Source: Terriglobia bacterium
GTDB taxonomy: Bacteria > Acidobacteriota > Terriglobia > Terriglobales > Acidobacteriaceae
Direction of reading: 5' to 3'
NCBI GenBank assembly: GCA_020072815.1
Contig: JAIQGE010000016.1
Location: forward strand, 1-64,000
DNA length: 64,000 nucleotides
Shown here in pieces: positions 44,460-52,667 of this stretch (position 1 is its first letter; each line of letters opens with the position of its first letter). The notes under the pieces were generated by a model. It was not told the DNA's origin and made no database searches. It saw only the letters and a program-made list of their open reading frames with translations. The position numbers and the translations under genes were made by a program.

Positions 44460-44488
44460 TTGACAAACGGTTGGATCGGAAGTAGTTT
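44460..44488 (+). promoter_or_regulatory. candidate promoter of the PspA locus
   Basis: A perfect TTGACA (44460-44465), 17 bp, then TAGTTT (44483-44488), a weak -10. The gene at 44580 follows with GGGAGG 4 nt before its ATG. Apart from this and the dyad, the 359 bp divergent spacer shows an AT-rich part (44385-44430). Confidence 0.4.
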
Positions 44489-44579
44489 TTTCAGTCCTGA
44501 GTTTGCTTTCTTTGCGCGGGCTCTTCCCCCAAAATGACCGGAAGCTGCGTCGGCAGCCAACTGCCGGGCGGGAGGTCGC

Positions 44580-45302
44580 ATGACCAAGAAGTGGTACAAC
44601 TATTTCGTATCGGTAGACGATGCCAACGCGGCCGCCGCTCAGGCCGATGCCGCCGCAACCCCTGGCCGTGGCGCAGGCCCAAGTGACGGCGCGCCCAGCG
44701 CCGCGCAGACCGTGGCGGAAATCGCGGCGGGCTTCGCCACCTCCGAACCCAAGTTCACCAGCCCCGTCTCCAACGCGGCCTCTTTCGACGAAATCTACAA
44801 GGCCGCCGAGATCCCAGACCCGCCGCACGGCTACTCCATCGTCAAGGTAGCGGAGATGATGCAGAGCGAGCACATCCGCAGCATGCCCGCCGACGTCAAG
44901 AAATCTTCAATCCTGGTGGCCCTGGATGCCGCCGGCGTGGACATCAAAGACGTGATCCAGGACGCCGTCCGCCGCGACCGCGCGCTCGATACCTTTGAGC
45001 ACGTCCAGGAAAAAGCCGCGGCCGAGCTGGAAACCAAAAACAATCAGGAAAACGCCCAGATCCAGGCGGACATTGATAAGTTCGTCTCCGAGCAGCGCGC
45101 CAAGATGCAGGCCAACAACGATGAAGTCACGCGCGAAAAAGAGCGCTTCTTCGGCTGGCGCCTGAAGAAACAGCAGGAAGAAAAGAGAATCTATGAGGCC
45201 GTGGCCCCGTTCGTGAGCGAAAATCCGATTACCACCAGCAGCGCGCCTGCGGCGCCGAAACCCGCGGCGTCCGTCGCGCCCAAACCCGGTTCCAAGACCT
45301 AA
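44580..45302 (+). CDS. coiled-coil protein, first gene of the PspA locus
   Basis: A 240-residue cytosolic protein that I cannot place in a named family. It begins with TKKWYNYFVSVDD, has an Ala/Pro-rich linker (about 17-55), then FDEIYKAAEIPDPPHGYSIV and KVAEMMQSEHIRSMPADVKK, and a long charged coiled coil (about 120-205, RALDTFEHVQEKAAAELETK, DKFVSEQRAKMQANNDEVTR, FFGWRLKKQQEEKRIYEA). A Pro/Ala tail closes it. There is no signal peptide or membrane helix. It lies 17 bp before pspA and so is likely a partner of that protein. Confidence 0.75.
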   Translation: MTKKWYNYFVSVDDANAAAAQADAAATPGRGAGPSDGAPSAAQTVAEIAAGFATSEPKFTSPVSNAASFDEIYKAAEIPDPPHGYSIVKVAEMMQSEHIRSMPADVKKSSILVALDAAGVDIKDVIQDAVRRDRALDTFEHVQEKAAAELETKNNQENAQIQADIDKFVSEQRAKMQANNDEVTREKERFFGWRLKKQQEEKRIYEAVAPFVSENPITTSSAPAAPKPAASVAPKPGSKT

Positions 45303-45319
45303 GCTAAAGGAGCTCTTTT

Positions 45320-46048
45320 ATGTGGCAACGTTTCACCCGCATGATCCGGTCCTTCATCGGCTTCTTCATTTCCGTGGCGGAAGACCCGGAGATGATCCTG
45401 CAGCAGAACATTCGTGACATGAATGACCAGGTGCCGCGCATGAATGAGAGTATCGCCATGGTCAAAGCCAACGCCACGCTGCTGGAGCGCGAAGAAGCCA
45501 AGTATCAAACGGACGTTGCCAACCTGACCGCCAAGGTCAAAGCGGCCATCCAGGGCAACCGCGACGACATTGCCGGCAGCTATGCAGCGCAACTCCAGAC
45601 CACCAAGGCCGCGCTGGCACGTACCCAAGCACAGCTCACCACGGCCCGCGCCGCCTTTGACAAGGCCATGGCGGTCAAAAAAGCATTTATGGACGAAAAA
45701 GACCGCAAGACGCAGGAAGCGCTCAGCGCCATTGCCGACTATCGCCGCGCCCAGTGGCAGAAGAAAGTGGCTGACGTGATGGAACAATTCAACGTCGCCG
45801 GCATCAGCCAGACGCACGACGAAATGCTGCGCAAGATCGAAGAGCAGACCGCCGTCAACGAAGCGCGCATGGACATGGCCATGGGCAACGTTGACCAGCA
45901 GAAGATGAAGATTGAAGAAGACGCGCAAAAGCTGCAGGCCGCCGAACTGGTGAAGCAGTTCAAGATTGAAATGGGAATGGCCGCGCCTGCGGCGGGTGGC
46001 TCGTCGGAGAAAACCATCGGCGGCAAAGAGCCGCAGAAGACGTCATAG
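45320..46048 (+). CDS. pspA: PspA/IM30 family membrane-remodelling protein
   Basis: A 242-residue PspA/IM30 protein. The N-terminal amphipathic helix (WQRFTRMIRSFIGFFISV) binds the inner membrane, followed by AEDPEMILQQNIRDMNDQVP, the family hallmark, and long helices forming the coiled hairpin. PspA proteins assemble into rods and rings that repair or bend leaky inner membrane. AAGGAG stands upstream of the ATG. The C-terminal tail (about 220-242) is Gly/Ser/Lys-rich. There is no pspF, pspB or pspC here; the neighbours are instead an ABC system and a AAA+ ATPase. Confidence 0.9.
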   Translation: MWQRFTRMIRSFIGFFISVAEDPEMILQQNIRDMNDQVPRMNESIAMVKANATLLEREEAKYQTDVANLTAKVKAAIQGNRDDIAGSYAAQLQTTKAALARTQAQLTTARAAFDKAMAVKKAFMDEKDRKTQEALSAIADYRRAQWQKKVADVMEQFNVAGISQTHDEMLRKIEEQTAVNEARMDMAMGNVDQQKMKIEEDAQKLQAAELVKQFKIEMGMAAPAAGGSSEKTIGGKEPQKTS

Positions 46049-46166
46049 CAATAAGGATTGAGCGGCGAGGCCGGCTAGCTTGCCGAGCCGCCTGCATCAA
46101 GCGCCGGGAGATCGCGGCGCATACGACACTCGTAAGCGGTTTGGAGCGAAGCGACAAGGAGAATGA

Positions 46167-47750
46167 ATGGCCGTGAAAATCGAAAAAGGTGGCTGGATCC
46201 TCATCTTCATTATTGGCTTGGTCCTGGTGGGTTACGGCCTGAACCGTTATGGCTACCTCGACATGAGCAAGTGGACGGGCGGCAGCAAGGGCTCCTCCGG
46301 CAGCAAGATTGACACGTCCAAGCCGCTCGAAGTGCCGGTTTCTTCGGGCAGCAGCGGCGGCGGTGACAGCGCGGAAATCCGCGTGCGCGTCAACGTCTGG
46401 GTGGGCTGCGTCGGCGGTCTGGTCGCCAACGGCGGCCTGGAAACCGCGCCGGACTCCATCTTCGGCAAGAAGGGCCTGAAAGTCTCCTTCAAGATCATTG
46501 ACGACTGGACGGAAGGCGCCTCCGCGCTGGCCACCAACAACGTTGACGTCATGCTCACCACGCTGGACGTCTACGCCAAAGACTACGGCCAGTTCCAGGA
46601 GAAGGGCTTCGGCTCGCATGCGTTTCTCATGGTGGACTGGTCACGCGGCGCCGACGGCGTGATCGGCAAGCAGGGCATCAACAGCATTGAAGACCTGGCC
46701 GGCAAGACCGTGGCGTTTGCGCCGTATACGCCGTCCCACTTCCTGTTGTGGAACGGCCTGAATACTTCCGGACTGAGCACCGACCAGAAGAATGACATTT
46801 TCAAAAACGCCGTCCACACCAAAGACGGAATCGAGCCTGCCGTGCTCTTTGCCCAGCAAAAGGTTGACGCCGCCGTGGCCTGGGACCCGGATATGAGTGA
46901 CGCGGTGACCAAGCGCGCGGGAGCCAAGAAGATTTATGACACGCGCATCGCCAACCGCCTGGTGGCCGACATCCTGGTGGTGAGCGACCGCTTTGCCGCC
47001 GCCCATCCCCAAACACTGCTCAAATTTGCCCAGGGATGGTTGGAAGGTGTGGAGTTCGTGCGCACCCAGCCGGAGCGCGCTTACAACCTGATCGGCACGG
47101 TCAAGGACTTCAACATTCCTTCTGACCTGGCCAAGACCATGCTGGGCGGCGTGAAGCTGGCTGACTACGCGGACAATACCTCTTTCTTCGGCGCCAACAA
47201 CGGCAAGTCCGACTACGCCAACATTTTTGGCCAGGCGCAGGGCATGTATCGCGAGCTGCGGATGATCAAGCACACCAGCAACGCGGAAGACAGCCTGGAC
47301 CGCCGATACGTGCAGGCGCTGGCCAACAGCGGCTTCTCCACGGCTTCGTCGGAGGCGCCCATCGAGTACCGGGCGCCGTCCAAGGGCGCGGTTCCCATCG
47401 CCACGCAGCACCGCTCCATCTACTTTGATCCCAACTCCGCCCGCATGAGCCTGGACTCGCGCGCGGTGGTGGACGAAATCGGCGGGCAGATGCGCGCCTA
47501 CGAAAACACCATTGTGGACATTGAAGGCAACACGGATTCCACCGGCGCCCGCGCTTACAACATGCAGCTCTCGCGCCAGCGCGCCGACGCCGTCAAACAA
47601 TACCTGATGGAGAAGTACGGCTTCCCCGGCGCCCGCTTCCGCATTGCCGGCAACGGCCCGGACAAGCCGCTGGAAACCAACGCGACTCCGGAAGGCCGCG
47701 AAAAGAACCGGCGCACGGACATCAAGGTGTACGCGAACCCGGGCGAGTAG
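46167..47750 (+). CDS. membrane-anchored NMT1/SsuA-like binding protein fused to an OmpA domain
   Basis: A 527-residue three-part fusion. Residues about 8-26 form a membrane anchor (GWILIFIIGLVLVGYG). After a Ser/Gly linker, about 70-400 is a type II periplasmic binding protein of the NMT1/SsuA class (RVRVNVWVGCVGGLVANGGL, FKIIDDWTEGASALATNNVD, GKTVAFAPYTPSHFLLWNGL, AQQKVDAAVAWDPDMSDAV). Residues about 415-527 are an OmpA-type peptidoglycan-binding domain (SIYFDPNSARMSLDSRA, EGNTDSTGARAYNMQLSRQR, REKNRRTDIKV) with the Asp and Arg that bind diaminopimelate. The ABC permease and ATPase genes follow. A binding protein tied to both inner membrane and cell wall is unusual. Confidence 0.9.
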   Translation: MAVKIEKGGWILIFIIGLVLVGYGLNRYGYLDMSKWTGGSKGSSGSKIDTSKPLEVPVSSGSSGGGDSAEIRVRVNVWVGCVGGLVANGGLETAPDSIFGKKGLKVSFKIIDDWTEGASALATNNVDVMLTTLDVYAKDYGQFQEKGFGSHAFLMVDWSRGADGVIGKQGINSIEDLAGKTVAFAPYTPSHFLLWNGLNTSGLSTDQKNDIFKNAVHTKDGIEPAVLFAQQKVDAAVAWDPDMSDAVTKRAGAKKIYDTRIANRLVADILVVSDRFAAAHPQTLLKFAQGWLEGVEFVRTQPERAYNLIGTVKDFNIPSDLAKTMLGGVKLADYADNTSFFGANNGKSDYANIFGQAQGMYRELRMIKHTSNAEDSLDRRYVQALANSGFSTASSEAPIEYRAPSKGAVPIATQHRSIYFDPNSARMSLDSRAVVDEIGGQMRAYENTIVDIEGNTDSTGARAYNMQLSRQRADAVKQYLMEKYGFPGARFRIAGNGPDKPLETNATPEGREKNRRTDIKVYANPGE

Positions 47751-47816
47751 GGCGGAAACGGAGCTTAAGAAAATCGTGCGGGAAGAAGACATCACGTCAG
47801 GAACTGTCATCGGGAT

Positions 47817-48030
47817 TTGTCATCCTGAGCGAAGCGCCACGAGAATTTGCCGGCAAAACTCACAGACAGGCGGGAAGTCGAAGGACCCCGAGGATTTACG
47901 TACCCACGACGCAGCGTCAGGGGTTCTCTAGAAAATGCCCTGATGTTGCATGGTAGCTAACAAATTGTCGGGGTCCTTCGACTCCCCCTCGTCCGGGCTT
48001 GCCCGGACTCGGAGTCGCTCAGGATGACAC
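47817..48030. repeat. inverted dispersed repeat (TCATCCTGAGCGAAG family)
   Basis: TGTCATCCTGAGCGAAGCGC and GAAGTCGAAGGACCCC on the left are mirrored by GGGGTCCTTCGACTCCCC and GTCGCTCAGGATGACAC on the right, about 100 bp apart. A separate GTCCGGGCTTGCCCGGAC hairpin lies at about 47991-48008. This element splits the binding-protein gene from its permease gene and leaves a 345 bp gap without a gene. Confidence 0.75.
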
Positions 48031-48095
48031 TTGTTTTTCTGTAACCTGGTAATAGCTGTTAATACTCGGGGCGTCAGCCCCGGAAAAGCTAAAAC

Positions 48096-48947
48096 ATGGC
48101 TGAACTCCTCACAATTCGCAGGGAAACAACGCGCGGCACCAAGATCACGCTGGCCGTAGTGGCATGGGTGGCGGTCATCCTGGCCTGGGTGCTCATCACC
48201 AAATGGGAACTGATCAGCAGTTACGTTTTCCCCACGCCGGGCGAAGTACTGCAGGCTTTTGCTCCGCTCTTCCGGGAGCGTGGCTTGCTGGAGAACGTTT
48301 ACGCCAGCTGGCTGCGCATTGGCCAGGCCTTCCTGTGGTGCGCCGTCATCGCCATTCCACTGGGGCTGCTGATGGCCAGCTTCCGCTGGCTGTATGACCT
48401 GATCAATCCCGTGGCCGCGCCCATGCGCTCCATGCCGATTACCGCATTTCTTCCGGCGTTTATCGGCTTGTTCGGCATTGGCGAGACCATGAAAGTCGCG
48501 TTCCTGTGGTTCGGCATGTTCTTTTACCTGCTGGCGGTGGTGGTGGAAGAAGTCAACCGCGTGGACACTTCTTTACTGGAGACGGCCTACACGCTGGGCG
48601 CCAAGCGAATGCAAGTCCTGTGGCTGATGTTCCGGGCTTCGATACCCGGCATTTTCGCTTCGTTCCGCATCCTTTATGACATTGGATGGACGTACGTGAT
48701 TCTGGCGGAGATCGTGAACCGCAAGAAAGGCGTGGGCGCCATGGTGCAATCGGCGTATGAATTTCACCGGCCGGACCTGGTGTACGCCGGCATCATCGCC
48801 ATTGGCGTGGCGGCGTTCCTGTTCCGCTTCGCCTTAACGCTGTTGGAAAAAGTCCTGTTCCCCTGGCGCCAGGTGACGCAGGCATCGGAAGCGCGCGTGT
48901 CTGTCCCCAGCGTGCGGCGCGGCAAGGCGGTGCCTGATGGAAAATAA
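48096..48947 (+). CDS. ABC transporter permease (SsuC/TauC type)
   Basis: A 283-residue permease with about six membrane helices, of the family that serves sulfonate, taurine, nitrate and pyrimidine importers. It has the cytosolic coupling EAA-type loop LLETAYTLGAKRMQVLWLMF, followed by RASIPGIFASFRILYDIGW. It imports together with the ATPase encoded next (11 bp overlap) and, by position, the binding-protein fusion upstream. The substrate cannot be told. Confidence 0.92.
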   Translation: MAELLTIRRETTRGTKITLAVVAWVAVILAWVLITKWELISSYVFPTPGEVLQAFAPLFRERGLLENVYASWLRIGQAFLWCAVIAIPLGLLMASFRWLYDLINPVAAPMRSMPITAFLPAFIGLFGIGETMKVAFLWFGMFFYLLAVVVEEVNRVDTSLLETAYTLGAKRMQVLWLMFRASIPGIFASFRILYDIGWTYVILAEIVNRKKGVGAMVQSAYEFHRPDLVYAGIIAIGVAAFLFRFALTLLEKVLFPWRQVTQASEARVSVPSVRRGKAVPDGK

Positions 48948-49767
48948 GAAATCCAAGATCACCATCCGCAACCTGGCCCGCACTTTTTACTCACCCAAGG
49001 GCGAAAAGATTGAAGCGCTCAAAGACATCAACCTGGACGTGGAAGATGCTTTTTCTTCCGCCGGGCGCGACATCGGCGAATTCCGCGTGCTCCTGGGGCC
49101 TTCCGGCTGCGGCAAATCCACCTTGCTGCGCATGATCGCCGGCCTGGACCAGCCCAGCAGCGGTGAAGTGCTGGTCAACGGCCAGCCAGTCACCGGTCCA
49201 GGCAAAGACCGCGGCATGGTCTTCCAGAAATACACGTCGTTCCCCTGGCTCACGGTGCGCGAGAACGTGGAATATGGGATGAAGATCAACGGCGTCCCCG
49301 CCCCACAACGCGCGGAAACTTCCAACCACCTGCTCACCGCTGTGGGGCTTTCGCAATTTGCTGACGTTTATCCGGACACGCTTTCCGGCGGTATGCAGCA
49401 GCGCGTGGCCATCGCCCGCACGCTGGCCCTGCGTCCGTCCGTCATCCTGATGGACGAGCCTTTTGGCGCCCTGGACGCCCAGACCCGCAGCGAAATGCAG
49501 CAACTTCTTCTGAAAATCTGGGATGAGACCGCGTGTACAATTCTGTTTGTCACGCATGACGTGGAAGAGGCCGTGTACCTGGCGGACAGGATCTTTATTA
49601 TGAGCTCGCATCCGGGGACCATTGTGGAAGACGTTGAGGTGCCCTTCGACCGTCCGCGCGAACTCGAACTCAAAGAAAAGAACGAGTTTCACGAGTTGCA
49701 GCACTACGTCCTGGGACGTTTGCGGCGGGCTCCCGGCGCCGGCGGCAACGTGAGGGTGAGTATCTGA
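48937..49767 (+). CDS. ABC transporter ATP-binding protein (SsuB/TauB type)
   Basis: A 276-residue ATPase with Walker A LLGPSGCGKSTLL (about residues 52-64), Q-loop MVFQKYTSFPWLT, signature LSGGMQQRVAIAR (about 149), Walker B VILMDEPFGALD and the H-loop TILFVTHDVEEAVYLADRI. It powers the permease encoded upstream. An unusual insert between the first two strands (VEDAFSSAGRDIGEFR) is longer than normal. The stop overlaps the next start as TGATG. Confidence 0.95.
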   Translation: MENKKSKITIRNLARTFYSPKGEKIEALKDINLDVEDAFSSAGRDIGEFRVLLGPSGCGKSTLLRMIAGLDQPSSGEVLVNGQPVTGPGKDRGMVFQKYTSFPWLTVRENVEYGMKINGVPAPQRAETSNHLLTAVGLSQFADVYPDTLSGGMQQRVAIARTLALRPSVILMDEPFGALDAQTRSEMQQLLLKIWDETACTILFVTHDVEEAVYLADRIFIMSSHPGTIVEDVEVPFDRPRELELKEKNEFHELQHYVLGRLRRAPGAGGNVRVSI

Positions 49768-50672
49768 TGAGCTACGGCGGGTTCCAGGGAGGGTCCGGTA
49801 TGCCGGAAGCGCCCGGGCCGGACTCCGGCGAAAAAGACATCAACTTCGTCAAAGAGGCGTTCAATATCCAGTACAACTGGATCGCCCTGGCGGGGATGGG
49901 CGCCCTGGCCCTGGTGTCCGCCAGCGTGCTGCCGCTGATCATGGCCGGCGGCCTGGAACTGATGTACCTGGCCACGGTTTCCCAGAATTCACGCTTCCAG
50001 CGGCTGGTCCGCTCATGGAAATTTGCGCAAGGACAACAAGCCAAAGAGCGCAACCTGGGCGATCTGCTGCGCACCTTGCCTCCCGACTTGCAGCAGCGCT
50101 ACGTAAACCTGGCCCAGGTGTGCGCGTCCATCCGCAATAACTATTCCCAGCTAACCGCCACCTCGCAGATTTTTGTTCAGCAGATGGACGCGCGGCTGCA
50201 AGGCCTGCTGCACGGCTACGCGCGCCTGTTGCTGGCCGCCTGGCAGCAAAGGCAATATCTAAAGACGTCTGACTCTGACAGCATCAAAAAAGAAATCGCC
50301 CAACTGCAGCAGCGGTTGACCAGCGATCCGCCCAAGGTCCAGGAGATCAACAAGAAGCGCATTGAAATCCTGGGCAAGCGGCTGGAGAAATTCCAGAAGA
50401 TCCTGGAGAACCGCCAAGTGGTGGACGCCCAGTGCGCCGCGGTGGAAGACGTGCTGCAATTGGTGCGCGACCAGTCCGTCACCATGCGTGACCCGCAACA
50501 GGTAAGCGACCAGCTGGCCAACCTGGTGCATGACGTGGAGCAGACCGAGCAGACCGTGCAGCAGGTGGAGGCCATCTTCAGCAGCCTGACGCCGGACATG
50601 GAAGGCATCATGCAAACGCCGGATTCGGATACTACGTCAACCTCGCCGCAGAGGACAAAGATTGGAAGTTAG
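49767..50672 (+). CDS. membrane coiled-coil protein of the PspA locus
   Basis: A 301-residue protein with a Gly/Pro-rich N-terminus, two closely spaced membrane helices (about residues 36-70, WIALAGMGALALVSASVLPL and IMAGGLELMYLATVS), then a long helical region with heptad-like segments (about 165-285, IKKEIAQLQQRLTSDPP, VQEINKKRIEILGKRLEKFQ, QVSDQLANLVHDVEQTEQTV). It starts within the ATPase gene's stop codon, so translation is coupled. I do not recognise the family; an assembly or scaffold role at the membrane is likely. Confidence 0.75.
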   Translation: MSYGGFQGGSGMPEAPGPDSGEKDINFVKEAFNIQYNWIALAGMGALALVSASVLPLIMAGGLELMYLATVSQNSRFQRLVRSWKFAQGQQAKERNLGDLLRTLPPDLQQRYVNLAQVCASIRNNYSQLTATSQIFVQQMDARLQGLLHGYARLLLAAWQQRQYLKTSDSDSIKKEIAQLQQRLTSDPPKVQEINKKRIEILGKRLEKFQKILENRQVVDAQCAAVEDVLQLVRDQSVTMRDPQQVSDQLANLVHDVEQTEQTVQQVEAIFSSLTPDMEGIMQTPDSDTTSTSPQRTKIGS

Positions 50673-50734
50673 ATCTGCTGGGCTTGCGAGCACGTTGGGC
50701 ATGTTTTGATCGCCGCTCTATTCGCGGACGTTAG

Positions 50735-50890
50735 AATTGGTAAATGTGTAATTTGGTAATTTTGTAAATGAAAAACCGGAGAGCATTCGCAACAATGCCG
50801 GTCAACAGCGGCTCTTCAACTTACTCATTTGCCAATTTACCCAATTACCAAATTCAATTACTCAATTACCCGATTACTGAATTACCAATC
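50735..50890. repeat. AT-rich inverted repeat of the AATTGGTAAATTGG type
   Basis: The left arm (50735-50769) is built from TTGGTAA/TTGTAAA units and the right arm (50821-50890) from their complements, TTGCCAATTTACCCAATTACC and more. They could form a long imperfect hairpin around a 50 bp spacer. It falls between two genes of the PspA locus and is far more AT-rich than its surroundings. Confidence 0.7.
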
Positions 50891-50901
50891 TGGTCTTAAC
50901 C

Positions 50902-52656
50902 ATGTCATCGCCAACCACCACCGGAAAATACATGGACGCCCTGCCCGCGTGGGCGCGCGATCTCTCAGAAAAGTACTATTCGCGCTCTTACGCCATGTTC
51001 GTGCTCTACGGCAACGTGCGTGACGTGATCCCCTTTCGCCAGCAGAACGGGCTCGACTTTCTTTCTCTGGACCAATTTCTCTCCAGCGCCCTCTTCGGCC
51101 AGCGCGACCTGGTGCTGCACTACGACCGCGGCGGCCTGAGCTTCGGCAACCCGAACAGCCAGTCTGACTTCCGCCGCGCGCTGGAAGGCTATGACAGTTT
51201 TCACGGCACCAGCTTCGCCAAAGGCGGCCTGCCGCGGAACCCTGACGCCGTCCTCAACATTCTGGACAACTACCTGCGCCTGCGCATTGCCGACGCGAAG
51301 AAAATCGCGCTGGTGGTGGACTTTGCCGAGACCATCGCGCCCGCGGGCGACGTCTCCAGCATGTCCGCCGAAGACCGCAACTCGCTGGTCATCTTCAAGC
51401 GCTGGGCGCGCAACGCCGACTTTCTCAACGCTGACGTCACCATCTGCCTGATTTCAGAAAATCAGACGGAGCTGAACCAGGGCATCGTGCAAAACCCGGG
51501 CGTGGCGTCCATTGAGATTCCCCTGCCCGACGAGCAGGAGCGGCTGGAGTTTGTGCAGTGGCAGCTGAAAGACCGTCCGCTGCCGGCGGGGTCGGAAGTG
51601 ACGGACGCCGTGCTGGCCAAGCTGGGCGCGGGCCTGAAGCGCGTGCAACTGCAGAGCCTGCTTTCGCACGCGGTGCAGAACAAGCAGCCCTTCACCCTCA
51701 AATTTCTTACCGACCGCAAGAAAGACCTGATTGAAGCCGAGTCGGGCGGGCTGCTGGAGTTTGTGCAGAGCCGCTTCGATCTCACTTACGTCGCGGGCAA
51801 TGATCAGGCCAAAAAGAAATTGCAGGACGCCGCGGCGGCCATCCGCATCGGCGCCACCGACTATTTGCCCATGGGCTACGTCATCTGCGGCCCCGTCGGC
51901 ACCGGCAAGACGTTCATCACCACCTGTTTTGCCGGCGAAGTCGGCATTCCGGCGGTTACGCTCAAAAATTTCCGCAGCATGTGGCAGGGCGTAACGGAAG
52001 GCAATCTGGAACGCGTGCTCAACCTGCTCAAGGCCATGAGTCCCATCGCGGTGATTGTGGACGAAGCCGACGCCCAGCTCGGCGACCGCTCCAGCTCCGG
52101 CGACAGCGGCGTGAGCAACCGTGTGTTCGCCCAGATCGCGCAGTTCATGGGCAACACTGAGTATCGCGGCAAGGTCATCTGGTTCCTGCTCACCTGCCGT
52201 CCTGACCTGCTGCCGGTGGACTTGAAGCGCCAGGGCCGCGCGGAAGAACACATCGCGTTGTTCTACCCGGACACGCCGGACGAGCGCCGCGCCCTGCTGC
52301 GCGCCATGCTCAAAAAGACTGGGTTGCCGTCATTTTCCGCCGACCTGGAACAATTCTTTCTCGATCACTCAGGAAATCTTTCCGGCGCTGACATAGAAGC
52401 CGTGCTGATCCGCAGCCGCATGCGCGCCGCGCTGGAGAAAAAGACCGCCGTGGATGAGGGCGACCTGAAAGCTGCGGTGGAAGACTTCATCCCGCCCTCG
52501 TATCCGACGGAAATTGACTTGCAGAACATCGTCGCCGTGCTGGAATGCACCAGCAAGAACCTGCTGCCCAAACAATACCGCGACGCTGACCGCAGCGAGC
52601 TGATCCGCCGCGCCAACGAACTGCTTCTGCTGAGCCGCCAGTCGGGCGAAGGATAG
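50902..52656 (+). CDS. AAA+ ATPase with a degenerate first AAA domain
   Basis: A 584-residue protein. Residues about 300-510 form a AAA+ domain of the FtsH/Cdc48 class: Walker A ICGPVGTGKTFITTC (about 328-342), Walker B IAVIVDEADAQLGDRSS (about 381), sensor-like WFLLTCRPDLLPVDLKRQGR, and DIEAVLIRSRMRA in the lid. The N-terminal 290 residues look like a second AAA-like module without Walker A but with KKIALVVDFAE (about 134) at the Walker B place. No membrane helix or protease domain is seen. It is the last gene of the PspA locus and likely a remodelling motor. No ribosome-binding site is evident. Confidence 0.88.
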   Translation: MSSPTTTGKYMDALPAWARDLSEKYYSRSYAMFVLYGNVRDVIPFRQQNGLDFLSLDQFLSSALFGQRDLVLHYDRGGLSFGNPNSQSDFRRALEGYDSFHGTSFAKGGLPRNPDAVLNILDNYLRLRIADAKKIALVVDFAETIAPAGDVSSMSAEDRNSLVIFKRWARNADFLNADVTICLISENQTELNQGIVQNPGVASIEIPLPDEQERLEFVQWQLKDRPLPAGSEVTDAVLAKLGAGLKRVQLQSLLSHAVQNKQPFTLKFLTDRKKDLIEAESGGLLEFVQSRFDLTYVAGNDQAKKKLQDAAAAIRIGATDYLPMGYVICGPVGTGKTFITTCFAGEVGIPAVTLKNFRSMWQGVTEGNLERVLNLLKAMSPIAVIVDEADAQLGDRSSSGDSGVSNRVFAQIAQFMGNTEYRGKVIWFLLTCRPDLLPVDLKRQGRAEEHIALFYPDTPDERRALLRAMLKKTGLPSFSADLEQFFLDHSGNLSGADIEAVLIRSRMRAALEKKTAVDEGDLKAAVEDFIPPSYPTEIDLQNIVAVLECTSKNLLPKQYRDADRSELIRRANELLLLSRQSGEG

Positions 52657-52667
52657 AGTTTTCTGCC

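Noticed and set aside
46641-47810. A 389-codon minus-strand frame opposite the binding protein fusion
   Set aside because: Shadow of a clear three-domain protein; no recognisable feature.
50735-50890. Possible CRISPR array from repeated TTGGTAA units
   Set aside because: Units are too short and irregular, there are no unique spacers of constant length, and no cas genes are present.
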